Shown one piece after another: positions 1-6,317 of a DNA stretch of 64,000 bases. Position numbers and translations under genes: made by a program. Under the pieces are notes generated by a model. The model searched no databases and had not been told where the DNA came from. It was given only the letters and a program-made list of their open reading frames with translations. Source of the DNA: DASRJG01 sp964647625 (GTDB lineage Bacteria > Acidobacteriota > Polarisedimenticolia > Polarisedimenticolales > DASRJG01); the NCBI GenBank assembly GCA_964647625.1, contig CAZYHZ010000018.1, positions 1 to 64,000 on the forward strand. Reading direction: 5' to 3'. Every line of letters starts with the position of its first letter. The first letter of the stretch is position 1.

Positions 1-3000
1 ATCGTCGAGGCGCACGTCGCGGCGAAGGAAGCCGGCGTGAAGCTGATCGTCGGCTCCGAAGTGTCGATCGACGACGGATCCTCGCTCGTACTTCTCGCTG
101 CCGACCGCGAGGGCTACGCGAGCCTCTGCCAGTTGATCACGCTCGGACGCCGCCGCTCCGAGAAAGGATCGAGCCGCGTCGGATGGCGCGAGGTCTACGA
201 GCACGCGCGCGGCCTCGTCGCGCTGTGGGGCGGCGAACGTAGCCTCCTGACGAAAGACCCCGATCCCTTCTTCATCGGGCACGCGCTGAAGGAAGCCTTC
301 GGCGACCGCCTCTACGCCATGGCCGCGCGGCATCGCCGCGTGGAAGAGCCGCGGCAAGAGGCGCGCTTGAAGCAGCGCGCCGGCAAGCTCGGCGTACCGA
401 TCGTCGCCGCGCACGAGGTCCTCTACCATCGCCGATCCCGCCGGCCGCTCCAGGACGTGTTCACGGCGCTGCGCCACAAGGTCAAGCTGTCGGACGCTGG
501 GCGCTTGCTGGCGCCCAACGACGAGCACGCGCTGAAGACACCGCTCGCATTCGGTCGTCTGTTCGAAGACGATGCGCCCGCGGTCGCCCGCACGATCGAT
601 ATCGCCGCGCGCTGCACGTTCTCGCTCGACCAGCTCCGCTACCGCTATCCGGCCGAGAAGCTGCCCGACGGGACGAGCGCGTCGGAGTGGCTGCGCACGC
701 TGGCCTTTCGCGGAGCGGGGGAGCGCTATCCGCAAGGAATCCCACTGCCCTTGGCCGAGCAGGTGAACAAAGAGCTCGCGCTGATCGAAGACCTCGACTA
801 CGGCGGCTATTTCCTGACGATGTGGGAGATCGTCCGCTTCTGCCGCGAGGCGGGCATCCTCTGCCAGGGACGCGGTTCGGCCGCCAACTCCGCGGTGTGC
901 TACGTGCTCGGGATCACGGCGGTCGATCCCGTCGCGATGGGACTGCTGTTCGAGCGGTTCCTGTCGAAAGAGCGCGCGGAGCCCCCCGACATCGACCTCG
1001 ACATCGAGCACGACCGCCGCGAGGAGGTCATCCAGCACGTCTACGCCAAGTACGGCCGCACGCGCGCCGCGATGGTCGCGAACGTCATCCGCTACCGCGT
1101 GCGATCGGCGGTGCGCGAGGTGGGGAAGGTCCTGGGCGTGCCGGAGACCGCGCTCGATCGCGTGTCGAAGATTCTTCCTATGTACGGCGACGTCGACCCT
1201 TCGGCGTTTGCCGCGGCGGGGCTCGATCCCGAGCACCCCACGCACCAGCACCTGATCCGCCTCGCCGCCGAGCTGCTCGATTTTCCCCGCCACCTTTCGA
1301 TCCATCCGGGCGGTTTCCTGCTGGGCCACGAGCCGGTCGCGAACATCGTGCCGATCGAGAACGGCTCGATGCCTGACCGCACGGTGATCCAGTGGGACAA
1401 GGACATGATCGAAGAGCTGGGGCTCTTCAAGGTCGACCTGCTCGGCCTCGGTGCCTTGAACCAGCTTCACAAGGGTTTCGACCTGCTCCGCGAGCACAAG
1501 GGGCTCGACCTGTCGCTGGCCACGATCCCGAAGGACGACGCGGCGACCTACGACATGATCTGCACCGCGGACACGGTCGGCGTCTTCCAGATCGAAAGCC
1601 GCGCGCAGATGGCGATGCTCCCGCGCCTGAAACCGCGGACGTACTACGACCTCGTCATCGAAGTGTCGATCGTCCGCCCCGGGCCGATCACGGGCGGCAT
1701 GGTGCATCCGTACCTGAAGCGCCGCTCGGGCGAAGAGCCGATCATCTATCCGCACGCGTGCCTCGAGCCGGTGCTCGCGAAGACGCTCGGCGTGCCGCTG
1801 TTCCAGGAGCAGGTGATCCGCCTTGCGATGGTTGCCGCCGACTACACACCCGGCGAGGCCGACCAACTCCGCCGCGACATGGCGGCGTGGCGCAAGACCG
1901 GGCGCATCGAGCGGCATCGCGAGCGTCTCGTGTCGCGCATGACGGCCAAAGGCATCGAAGAAGAATTCGCCCTGCGGGTGTTCGAGCAGATTCGCGGCTT
2001 CGGCGAGTACGGCTTTCCCGAAAGCCACGCCGCCAGCTTCGCGCTGATCGCGTACGCGACCGCATGGATGCGGCGCCACCATCTCGACGTCTTCACGTGC
2101 GCGCTTCTGAACGCGCAGCCGATGGGCTTTTACATGGCCTCGACGATCATCGACGACGCCAAGCGCCACGGCGCCGTCGTCCTGCCGATCGATGTCACGG
2201 TGAGCGCGTGGGACTGCACGCTGGAAATAGGGGACAGTCCCCTTTTTCTTACAAAGCTTCAGAGTACAAAGCTTTATAAGAAAAAGGGGACTGTCCCCTA
2301 TTTCCCCATCCGTCTGGGCCTCCGATACGTCAAAGGCCTCCCCGAAGCGACGGCCCAGCGCATTCTCGATGCTCGAGCCGAGCGCCCGTTCGCGTCGATC
2401 GACGACGTCGTGCGGCGAGCCAAGCTCGACAGTGGAGCGATCGCGCGGCTCGCCGAGTCCGGGGCGTTCTCGTCGTTCGAGAAGAATCGGCGGAGCGCGC
2501 TGTGGGAGGGGAAGAGGAGTTCAGCGTTGAGAGTCGAGAGTTCTGGCTCGACTCTCGACTCTCGACTCTCGACTTCTGATTCTCCCGAATCTCCCGCCAA
2601 CTTCGCGGAGCTGAGCACCTACGAATCCATCGGCTGGGACTACGACACGATGAACCTCTCCGCGCAGGGGCATCCGCTCGAGCCGCTGCGTGAGAGGCTG
2701 CGTGCGCAGCGCCTCCCCGACGCCGCGGAGGTGCGCGCGATGCCCGACGGACGGCGCGCCCGCTACGCGGGGCTCGTGATCTGCCGGCAGCGCCCGGGGA
2801 CGGCGTCGGGAGTCGTGTTCCTGACGCTCGAAGACGAGACGGGGTTCGTCAACGTCGTGATCTGGGAAAAAGTCTACGAGCGGTTCCGCGTCCTCGTGAA
2901 GACGGCGTCATTCTTGGGCGTCACCGGTAAGCTCCAGATGCAAGACGGCGTGACGCACTTGATCGCCGACACGTTCTGGCGCCCCCGGCTCGACAGCGAT

Positions 3001-3033
3001 CCGGTCACGATCGGCAGCCGGGACTTTCATTGA
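1..3033 (+). CDS. dnaE2: Error-prone DNA polymerase DnaE2 (ImuC), 5'-truncated by window edge
   Basis: C-family polymerase of the ImuA-ImuB-DnaE2 translesion mutasome, used in damage-induced mutagenesis. The frame is open from base 1, so the start codon and about 50 residues of the PHP domain lie outside the window. Visible in order: the end of the PHP domain (EAGVKLIVGSEV), the catalytic palm with PPDIDLDIE near 982-1008 and the third aspartate in FKVDLLGLG near 1429-1455, fingers, a helix-hairpin-helix region, and a C-terminal OB fold (ARYAGLVICRQRPG, near 2757-2800). It ends soon after the OB fold and lacks the replicative tau-binding tail, as expected for DnaE2. Two palindromic insertions (2223-2305 and 2526-2573) are translated in frame and interrupt regions where homologs are continuous, after DCTLE and before FAELSTYESIGWDY. 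imuA/imuB would be expected upstream. Family certain; whether the insertions leave it active is unknown. Confidence 0.95.
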   Translation: MVEAHVAAKEAGVKLIVGSEVSIDDGSSLVLLAADREGYASLCQLITLGRRRSEKGSSRVGWREVYEHARGLVALWGGERSLLTKDPDPFFIGHALKEAFGDRLYAMAARHRRVEEPRQEARLKQRAGKLGVPIVAAHEVLYHRRSRRPLQDVFTALRHKVKLSDAGRLLAPNDEHALKTPLAFGRLFEDDAPAVARTIDIAARCTFSLDQLRYRYPAEKLPDGTSASEWLRTLAFRGAGERYPQGIPLPLAEQVNKELALIEDLDYGGYFLTMWEIVRFCREAGILCQGRGSAANSAVCYVLGITAVDPVAMGLLFERFLSKERAEPPDIDLDIEHDRREEVIQHVYAKYGRTRAAMVANVIRYRVRSAVREVGKVLGVPETALDRVSKILPMYGDVDPSAFAAAGLDPEHPTHQHLIRLAAELLDFPRHLSIHPGGFLLGHEPVANIVPIENGSMPDRTVIQWDKDMIEELGLFKVDLLGLGALNQLHKGFDLLREHKGLDLSLATIPKDDAATYDMICTADTVGVFQIESRAQMAMLPRLKPRTYYDLVIEVSIVRPGPITGGMVHPYLKRRSGEEPIIYPHACLEPVLAKTLGVPLFQEQVIRLAMVAADYTPGEADQLRRDMAAWRKTGRIERHRERLVSRMTAKGIEEEFALRVFEQIRGFGEYGFPESHAASFALIAYATAWMRRHHLDVFTCALLNAQPMGFYMASTIIDDAKRHGAVVLPIDVTVSAWDCTLEIGDSPLFLTKLQSTKLYKKKGTVPYFPIRLGLRYVKGLPEATAQRILDARAERPFASIDDVVRRAKLDSGAIARLAESGAFSSFEKNRRSALWEGKRSSALRVESSGSTLDSRLSTSDSPESPANFAELSTYESIGWDYDTMNLSAQGHPLEPLRERLRAQRLPDAAEVRAMPDGRRARYAGLVICRQRPGTASGVVFLTLEDETGFVNVVIWEKVYERFRVLVKTASFLGVTGKLQMQDGVTHLIADTFWRPRLDSDPVTIGSRDFH
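2223..2305. repeat. 83-bp palindromic element inside dnaE2 (GGGGACAGTCCCC family)
   Basis: Inverted repeat with 37-bp arms (2223-2259 and 2269-2305) that differ at one position, and a 9-bp loop. Each arm holds the 13-bp palindrome GGGGACAGTCCCC (or its complement) followed by a CTTTTTCTTA tract. It is read through in the dnaE2 frame, giving residues such as GDSPLFL and KKKGTVPYFP, and adds no stop or frameshift. The same core, with the loop start CAGAGTRCR conserved, recurs at 44056-44134. Confidence 0.9.
2526..2573. repeat. Heptamer-type inverted repeat (GAGAGTCGAGAG/CTCTCGACTCTC) inside dnaE2
   Basis: The left arm GTTGAGAGTCGAGAG (2526-2540) is complementary, with one mismatch, to CTCTCGACTCTCGAC (2559-2573). 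The right side carries three tandem GACTCTC units. It is translated in frame as a low-complexity Ser/Arg/Leu stretch just before the C-terminal domain of DnaE2. Unrelated in sequence to the 2223-2305 element. Confidence 0.75.
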
Positions 3034-3054
3034 TCCCGGTCAGCCTGACACTGA

Positions 3055-3393
3055 CTATTTCGGCGCGGGCGTGTGGCCATCCGGCGCCGCCGGCATGATC
3101 CAGGAACGCATGCCATTGAAGTCGAAGGGCTTCGAGCCCTTCGGGCGCGCTGCCGGCTTGTCGATCGAAATCTTGGATAAGACTTCACGGAGCACGTCGT
3201 TCTCCGCTTGAAGCTTGGCTGTCTTCTGATCGCTCGCGGCAAGCTGCGCCTCGAGCTCTTGAACACGAATCTTGAGTGCAGTCAGTTCATCTGGCGCGGC
3301 AGGCGGATTGTCCGTTGCGCCGGAATTCGGGATCACCGCAGGAAGCAGCAGCCAGATGATGAGAGCCAGACCGACCGATCGCAGGTGTTTCAT
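3055..3393 (-). CDS. Small exported coiled-coil protein
   Basis: 112 residues. The ATG at 3393 is chosen because AAGGAGGT lies just upstream and the protein then opens with a signal peptide (MKHLRSVGLALIIWLLLPAV, cleavage likely after NSGA). A heptad-rich helix follows (ELTALKIRVQELEAQLAASD, continuing to about residue 75), then a Pro/Lys-rich tail. No enzyme motif is seen. It lies 19 bp downstream of the 3413-3808 gene and probably forms a two-gene unit with it. It ends about 20 bp from the stop of dnaE2, facing it. Function unknown; a periplasmic structural or adaptor role is only a guess. Confidence 0.7.
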   Translation of the reverse strand: MKHLRSVGLALIIWLLLPAVIPNSGATDNPPAAPDELTALKIRVQELEAQLAASDQKTAKLQAENDVLREVLSKISIDKPAARPKGSKPFDFNGMRSWIMPAAPDGHTPAPK

Positions 3394-3412
3394 CCGTTGT
3401 ACCTCCTTACCT

Positions 3413-3808
3413 TCATTCGCCCAAGAACAGGACACCCTCGTTCCTTTCCTGCGCCATACGCGCCGCCCGCGCGATGTCTCGAAGAAACGCGATGACATCA
3501 CTGCGCAACGTCCGCTCAACGACGACTTCGCCGTTGGCCCCAGTGCCAACCCGCTGGTCCCATTCCGGTGACTGGCACACCGCTCGCTCGAAGTTCCCTG
3601 CCAGCCATCGTTCCAATTCCAGAAGCTGTTCGCCATGAAAAAAAGCATTTGATCGAGGATGAATCAATTGCCCTGTCGATTCTTCCAGTTCGTGAATTTC
3701 GTCGTACAGAAAGGAATACACCCCACCGAACGAAACGCGCGCCACCGACTCGAGCTCATCGAGCTCCGGTCGCGGGTCGTCGCTTGCAGTAATAAGAACG
3801 CGTCCCAT
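3413..3808 (-). CDS. Hypothetical protein, 131 aa
   Basis: Not recognised. Acidic, soluble-looking protein starting MGRVLITASDDPRPELDEL, with a mixed alpha/beta pattern, a central helical stretch (GEQLLELERWLAGNFERAV) and a C-terminal helix (DVIAFLRDIARAARMAQERN). No signal peptide or membrane segment. It belongs to the lower-GC island of small minus-strand genes, downstream of the last attC-like site, and is followed 19 bp later by the exported coiled-coil gene. No attC-like site follows it, so it may be a resident gene at the end of the array or a cassette that lost its site. Confidence 0.6.
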   Translation of the reverse strand: MGRVLITASDDPRPELDELESVARVSFGGVYSFLYDEIHELEESTGQLIHPRSNAFFHGEQLLELERWLAGNFERAVCQSPEWDQRVGTGANGEVVVERTLRSDVIAFLRDIARAARMAQERNEGVLFLGE

Positions 3809-3830
3809 GTGATTACGTCCGAATGTCTGT

Positions 3831-3929
3831 CCGACGGATGGCTAGCCCGCGAGACCGGCGGCGTTGTATGTGTCGCAGCATGCATGCGCCATGACGCCGG
3901 AGTGCGGCGCGTTCACGCTGTAGTTAGGC
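3831..3929 (-). other. Degenerate attC-like site after the 3924-4445 gene
   Basis: Read on the minus strand, R'' is GCCTAAC at 3929-3923, and its TAA is the stop of the 3924-4445 gene. The next bases, TACAGCGT, resemble the TACTGCGT that follows R'' in the 4910-5011 site. Complementary CCGGCG and CGCCGG segments in the middle can fold. No convincing R' core is found near 3831, so the left boundary is approximate. Confidence 0.45.
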
Positions 3930-4445
3930 GCCATCACAGAAAATTGTGGAGCCCCTAGCTTCTTTGACGTAAGACTCGAAGTCGGCGGCATCTAGCTCCA
4001 TGGGCTCGAACGCGACATGCTGCTTGGTCTCTGCTGTGCCGCGCAAGGTGTTGCCCGATACCGAGAATATCAACTCCCGAAACTCGCAGAGCGGGTCGCG
4101 ATCGCCGCTGACTTGGACGGTTCGTTTGATTCGTTGCCGCAGAACAATCAAGTTGGATCCCTCACACCGCCAGTTTCCGATGGCGACCACGTGAGGGTCT
4201 CCGCCCGAGATGATTGTTCGGCCGCCACTCTCGATCAGCCAACAATGGTGCTCGACGAACTCGCCGCCCGCGCGAAAGAGCAGAATCGTCGCTGGAGCGG
4301 TTCTTTCGTCACCCAGGTGCAAGACCCTTGGGTGGTGATTCCATGTACCGTCACGATGTACCAGAAACTTGTCCTCGAACTCGTGGCCTACGCTAGTTGC
4401 CAACATGGCCGACAGTAACGCAGAGCAGACGATCACTACACCCAT
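3924..4445 (-). CDS. Cassette gene: putative exported protein, 173 aa
   Basis: Not recognised. It opens with a hydrophobic signal-like segment (MGVVIVCSALLSAMLATSVG), then a beta-rich body with several cysteines (HHCWLIES, NWRCEGSN, DPLCEFREL, TIFCDGA). The stop TAA lies within a GCCTAAC core site, typical of integron cassette genes. ATG at 4445 is the start; no clear ribosome-binding site precedes it, as is common for cassette genes translated from an upstream cassette promoter or by coupling. The usage of A/T-ending codons is higher than in the chromosomal flanks. Function unknown. Confidence 0.65.
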   Translation of the reverse strand: MGVVIVCSALLSAMLATSVGHEFEDKFLVHRDGTWNHHPRVLHLGDERTAPATILLFRAGGEFVEHHCWLIESGGRTIISGGDPHVVAIGNWRCEGSNLIVLRQRIKRTVQVSGDRDPLCEFRELIFSVSGNTLRGTAETKQHVAFEPMELDAADFESYVKEARGSTIFCDGA

Positions 4446-4466
4446 CAGTGCGTCTATCGTTGCACG

Positions 4467-4505
4467 TAACCGGCGGAGTGCGCCCGGTTCACGCGCTTGT
4501 GAGGT
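4467..4505 (-). other. Highly degenerate attC-like remnant
   Basis: On the plus strand AACCGGCG and CGCCCGGTT (4467-4488) fold into a hairpin with one bulged G and loop GAGTG. Sequence to its right (GTTCACGCGCTTGTGAGGT) parallels GTTCACGCTGTAGTTAGGC at the 3923-3929 core, with GTGAGGT in the place of GTTAGGC. Shorter than a normal attC, and the core is mutated, so this is a weak call. Confidence 0.3.
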
Positions 4506-4890
4506 GACGAGCCACCATCCGTCGTGCCGGCGGTCGTTTCCGTGTTGAGCGAGACACTCTCATGGCCCGAAGCCACGATTCGTCTCCGAGATGAACGAAC
4601 CACCGGACCTCAAGTGTTCCGTCGCGCAGGATTGCCCATCCGCGACCCATAACTTCGTCGCCTTCGTCCTGCCCCTCCCACGAAAACTCGACCCCCGGCA
4701 CGCCCGCGCGTTCACCGAACCTACAATCCAAATCTCCTTGCACCGCGACGAACGCAAACTCACCCCCGTTCCCACGGTCGAATTCGATGAACGCCGGAAC
4801 CACGAGATCCAGATCCCCCTGCTCCCAGAGTTCCGACTCGATGATCCGCCAGCGCCCGTGAAACGGGTTCGTGGCCCTTGTGATTGCCAT
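4489..4890 (-). CDS. Cassette gene: conserved hypothetical protein, about 133 aa
   Basis: Single-domain soluble protein beginning MAITRATNPFHGRWRIIESE. The frame extends to a GTG at 4911, but that codon lies inside the upstream attC core site (4910-4916), so the ATG at 4890 with GCGGAG before it is preferred. Short aromatic- and Gly-rich segments (GRWRIIESELWEQ, VEFSWEGQDEGDE, MGRGWAILRDGTLEVRWFVH, LGDESWLRAMR) give a compact beta-rich pattern. I have an impression that similar short proteins occur as integron cassettes and stand-alone genes, but cannot name a family. No export signal. Followed by a degenerate attC-like remnant. Function unknown. Confidence 0.65.
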   Translation of the reverse strand: MAITRATNPFHGRWRIIESELWEQGDLDLVVPAFIEFDRGNGGEFAFVAVQGDLDCRFGERAGVPGVEFSWEGQDEGDEVMGRGWAILRDGTLEVRWFVHLGDESWLRAMRVSRSTRKRPPARRMVARHLTSA

Positions 4891-4909
4891 CTCCGCTGCC
4901 TTTCTCGTC

Positions 4910-5011
4910 ACCTAACGCAGCGTGTATCGCGCGGGACGGACGGGCGCGACGCTTGCGGTGTTTGCAAGCGGCGTGACCGGACACACCGTAGCGATGACGC
5001 AGTAGTTAAAT
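4910..5011 (-). other. attC recombination site (about 102 bp)
   Basis: Read on the minus strand: R'' ATTTAAC (5011-5005) and R' GTTAGGT (4916-4910) bracket an imperfectly self-complementary core in which CGCTTGC and GCAAGCG form the inner stem. It follows the stop of the 5018-5452 gene by 6 bp, the expected place for the attC of that cassette. Longer and less symmetrical than the 5467-5526 site. Confidence 0.65.
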
Positions 5012-5017
5012 TGCACG

Positions 5018-5452
5018 CTACGCGCGTTCCGGCGCAAGTTCGACATGGAACTTCGGTTCCGTTCCTGCGAGCCATGTCTTCAACCCTTGCCCCATTCGGT
5101 TTATCGACGCCACTTCAGAACGGATCGTGAACTGAGCTTGGCGCCCAAATGTACCCTTCTGATTGTTTCCGACTTCTACTGCGATGGCGCCATGCCCAAC
5201 CGCGTCATAGCAATAGGCGCGAAGCGACACCCAGTGAGCCCACCCGGCGTCACACTTGCCTGCTTGAAAGACAACCTCGTCGGATTGCCCTTCCGGAAAC
5301 GCCGTGAGCTTCTTCGCAAACTCGAGGAGATCCGAGTCATATGCGTAGAACTCCTGAATTGCAACGTATGCACCGTCGGAGGCCTCCACCACGAAGTGCG
5401 AAATAGCCTCCTCATAGGGCCACTTCGAAAACCGAATCCATGGCTTCTCCAT
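5018..5452 (-). CDS. Cassette gene: hypothetical protein, 144 aa
   Basis: Not recognised. Soluble alpha/beta protein starting MEKPWIRFSKWPYEEAISHF, with aromatic-rich strands (AYVAIQEFYAYDSDLLEFAKKL, of which the YAYDSDLLEFAKKL part looks helical), HWVSLRAYCYDAVGHGAIAV and EVGNNQKGTFGRQAQFTIRS. The pattern of short strands and the lack of catalytic motifs recall small immunity or ligand-binding proteins, but this is a guess. ATG at 5452 begins 15 bp after the R' core of the preceding attC with no clear ribosome-binding site; the stop is 6 bp before the R'' core of its own attC. This is a complete cassette of about 557 bp (5472-4916). Confidence 0.65.
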   Translation of the reverse strand: MEKPWIRFSKWPYEEAISHFVVEASDGAYVAIQEFYAYDSDLLEFAKKLTAFPEGQSDEVVFQAGKCDAGWAHWVSLRAYCYDAVGHGAIAVEVGNNQKGTFGRQAQFTIRSEVASINRMGQGLKTWLAGTEPKFHVELAPERA

Positions 5453-5466
5453 GATTGATCAAGTGC

Positions 5467-5526
5467 GCCTAACGTTCGCGTTGAGCCGCTTGCCGAAGGC
5501 AAGTCGGCTCGAACGCGGGGTTAGGC
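5467..5526 (-). other. attC recombination site (60 bp, canonical)
   Basis: Read on the minus strand it starts with R'' GCCTAAC (5526-5520) and ends with R' GTTAGGC (5473-5467). The interior is a near-perfect imperfect palindrome (CGCGTTCGAGCCG pairs with CGGCTCAACGCG around ACTTGCCTTCGGCAAG) with the unpaired bases expected of an attC folded on its bottom strand. The TAA stop of the upstream VOC gene lies in R''. Length and symmetry match cassette attC sites well. Confidence 0.9.
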
Positions 5527-5895
5527 CTCGGGTTCATGGCACACCGCTTCGAGGTTGTGCCCGTCTGGTCCGATGACGAACGCCGCGTAGTAGTTCGCGT
5601 GGTAGTGCGGGCGCAGGCCCGGTGCACCATTGTCCTTGGCGCCGGCCTCCAGAGCCGCGCGATAGAACGCCGCGACTTGTTGACGGTTCTTGGCCGCAAA
5701 CGCCAAGTGTAGATGCGCCGGCTTCTCTTCGGTTTGGTAGAGACACAACGAAGCACTGCCATCGGGTGCGCCTAGCTCGATACCATTTGGCGGCCACTCT
5801 TTGAAATCGGTTACGCCGAGTGGTTCGAGCGCCTTGAGGAAGAACGCTTTGCTCGCCGCATAGTCGGTAACGCCAAATTTGACATGGTCAAACAC
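5521..5895 (-). CDS. Cassette gene: VOC-superfamily (glyoxalase/bleomycin resistance-like) protein
   Basis: 124 residues, one full vicinal-oxygen-chelate domain: MFDHVKFGVTDYAASKAFF, then GIELGAPDGSASLCLYQ, KPAHLHLAFAAKNRQQVAAF, and a C-terminal repeat (NYYAAFVIGPDGHNLEAVCH). The H in FDHVKF, the H in HLHLAF and E in HNLEAV sit where VOC metal ligands are found, so a metal-dependent lyase, dioxygenase or drug-binding role is possible; the substrate cannot be told. The GTG at 5895 has AAGGAG six bases upstream. It is the first cassette of the array, about 100 bp from the entry core site (5998-6004), and its TAA lies in the attC. VOC genes are common integron passengers. Confidence 0.85.
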   Translation of the reverse strand: MFDHVKFGVTDYAASKAFFLKALEPLGVTDFKEWPPNGIELGAPDGSASLCLYQTEEKPAHLHLAFAAKNRQQVAAFYRAALEAGAKDNGAPGLRPHYHANYYAAFVIGPDGHNLEAVCHEPEA

Positions 5896-5999
5896 GAGCT
5901 CTCCTTGAGTGTGTGGGCCTGCGCGCGTGGCGCTCCAGACCTTTCGCGAATTGGCTTTTGATCGGCGCTACGAGTTGCACGACACGCTCCCTCCGAGGC

Positions 6000-6227
6000 C
6001 TAACGTGAAATGGACTGTTCGCCCTCGGCACGCCAAACCGGGGTGACTTCCGGACAGCCTATCCCGACAGCGGTCCTGTCTGGTCGTTGCATCTCTTTCT
6101 TCTTACTCCACTTGGGCACGGCAATCCAGCGGCTTTCCCTACAAACGCAGCAAGGACTCCGCTTCGTTCGCGAACCACGCCGCGCTGGGTCCAAAAAGCC
6201 TTCGTCCGGCCGGCGGACGAATGACAT
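6000..6227 (-). CDS. Doubtful small ORF (75 aa) flanking the cassette array
   Basis: Open frame of 75 codons, rich in Arg/Lys, Pro, Cys and Trp, with no recognisable domain, signal or membrane segment. Its TAG overlaps the array-entry core site GTTAGGC (minus strand 6004-5998). It could be a small protein, an array leader, or noncoding sequence that happens to be open. It occupies most of the 313-bp gap between the array and the DsrE-like gene; no intI fragment is seen there. Low confidence as a gene. Confidence 0.25.
   Translation of the reverse strand: MSFVRRPDEGFLDPARRGSRTKRSPCCVCRESRWIAVPKWSKKKEMQRPDRTAVGIGCPEVTPVWRAEGEQSISR
6193..6221 (-). terminator. Possible intrinsic terminator (minus strand), weak
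   Basis: TTCGTCCG (6201-6208) and CGGACGAA (6214-6221) form a perfect 8-bp stem with loop GCCGG. On the minus strand the hairpin is followed within 3-4 bases by a run of five T. No gene is known to end just upstream of it on that strand, so it may instead be part of a folded leader. Confidence 0.3.
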
Positions 6228-6317
6228 CCAATCGCTTCGACTCCGGAAGCGAACCCGGTGAATTCGCTCGCATGAGCATAAGTGCTAACGTGCAGAGGCT
6301 CCCCAGGGAGGCTCGCC

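Larger units (their letters stand above)
3923..6004 (-). other. Integron-type gene-cassette array without an integrase in view
   Basis: A run of small minus-strand genes separated by attC-like sites, read from 6004 towards 3923. Core sites of the form RYYYAAC/GTTRRRY occur at 5998-6004 (array entry), 5520-5526 with 5467-5473 (clear attC), 5005-5011 with 4910-4916 (good attC) and 3923-3929 (R'' of a degenerate attC). Genes begin just after one core and their stop codons sit in or next to the following core, as in integron cassettes. Base composition is visibly lower in GC than in the flanks. No tyrosine recombinase of the IntI type is encoded in the window, so this fits the class known as CALIN (attC clusters lacking an integrase). 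Confidence 0.7.

Noticed and set aside
2223..2573. dnaE2 as a pseudogene
   Set aside because: Both palindromes keep the frame and no stop or frameshift is seen; all catalytic motifs are intact.
2552..2573. Short CRISPR-like direct repeats (GACTCTC units)
   Set aside because: Units are 7 bp, adjacent without spacers, and part of an inverted repeat; no cas genes are present.
3034..6317. Integron integrase gene (intI) for the cassette array
   Set aside because: No frame on either strand in or near the array encodes tyrosine-recombinase motifs.
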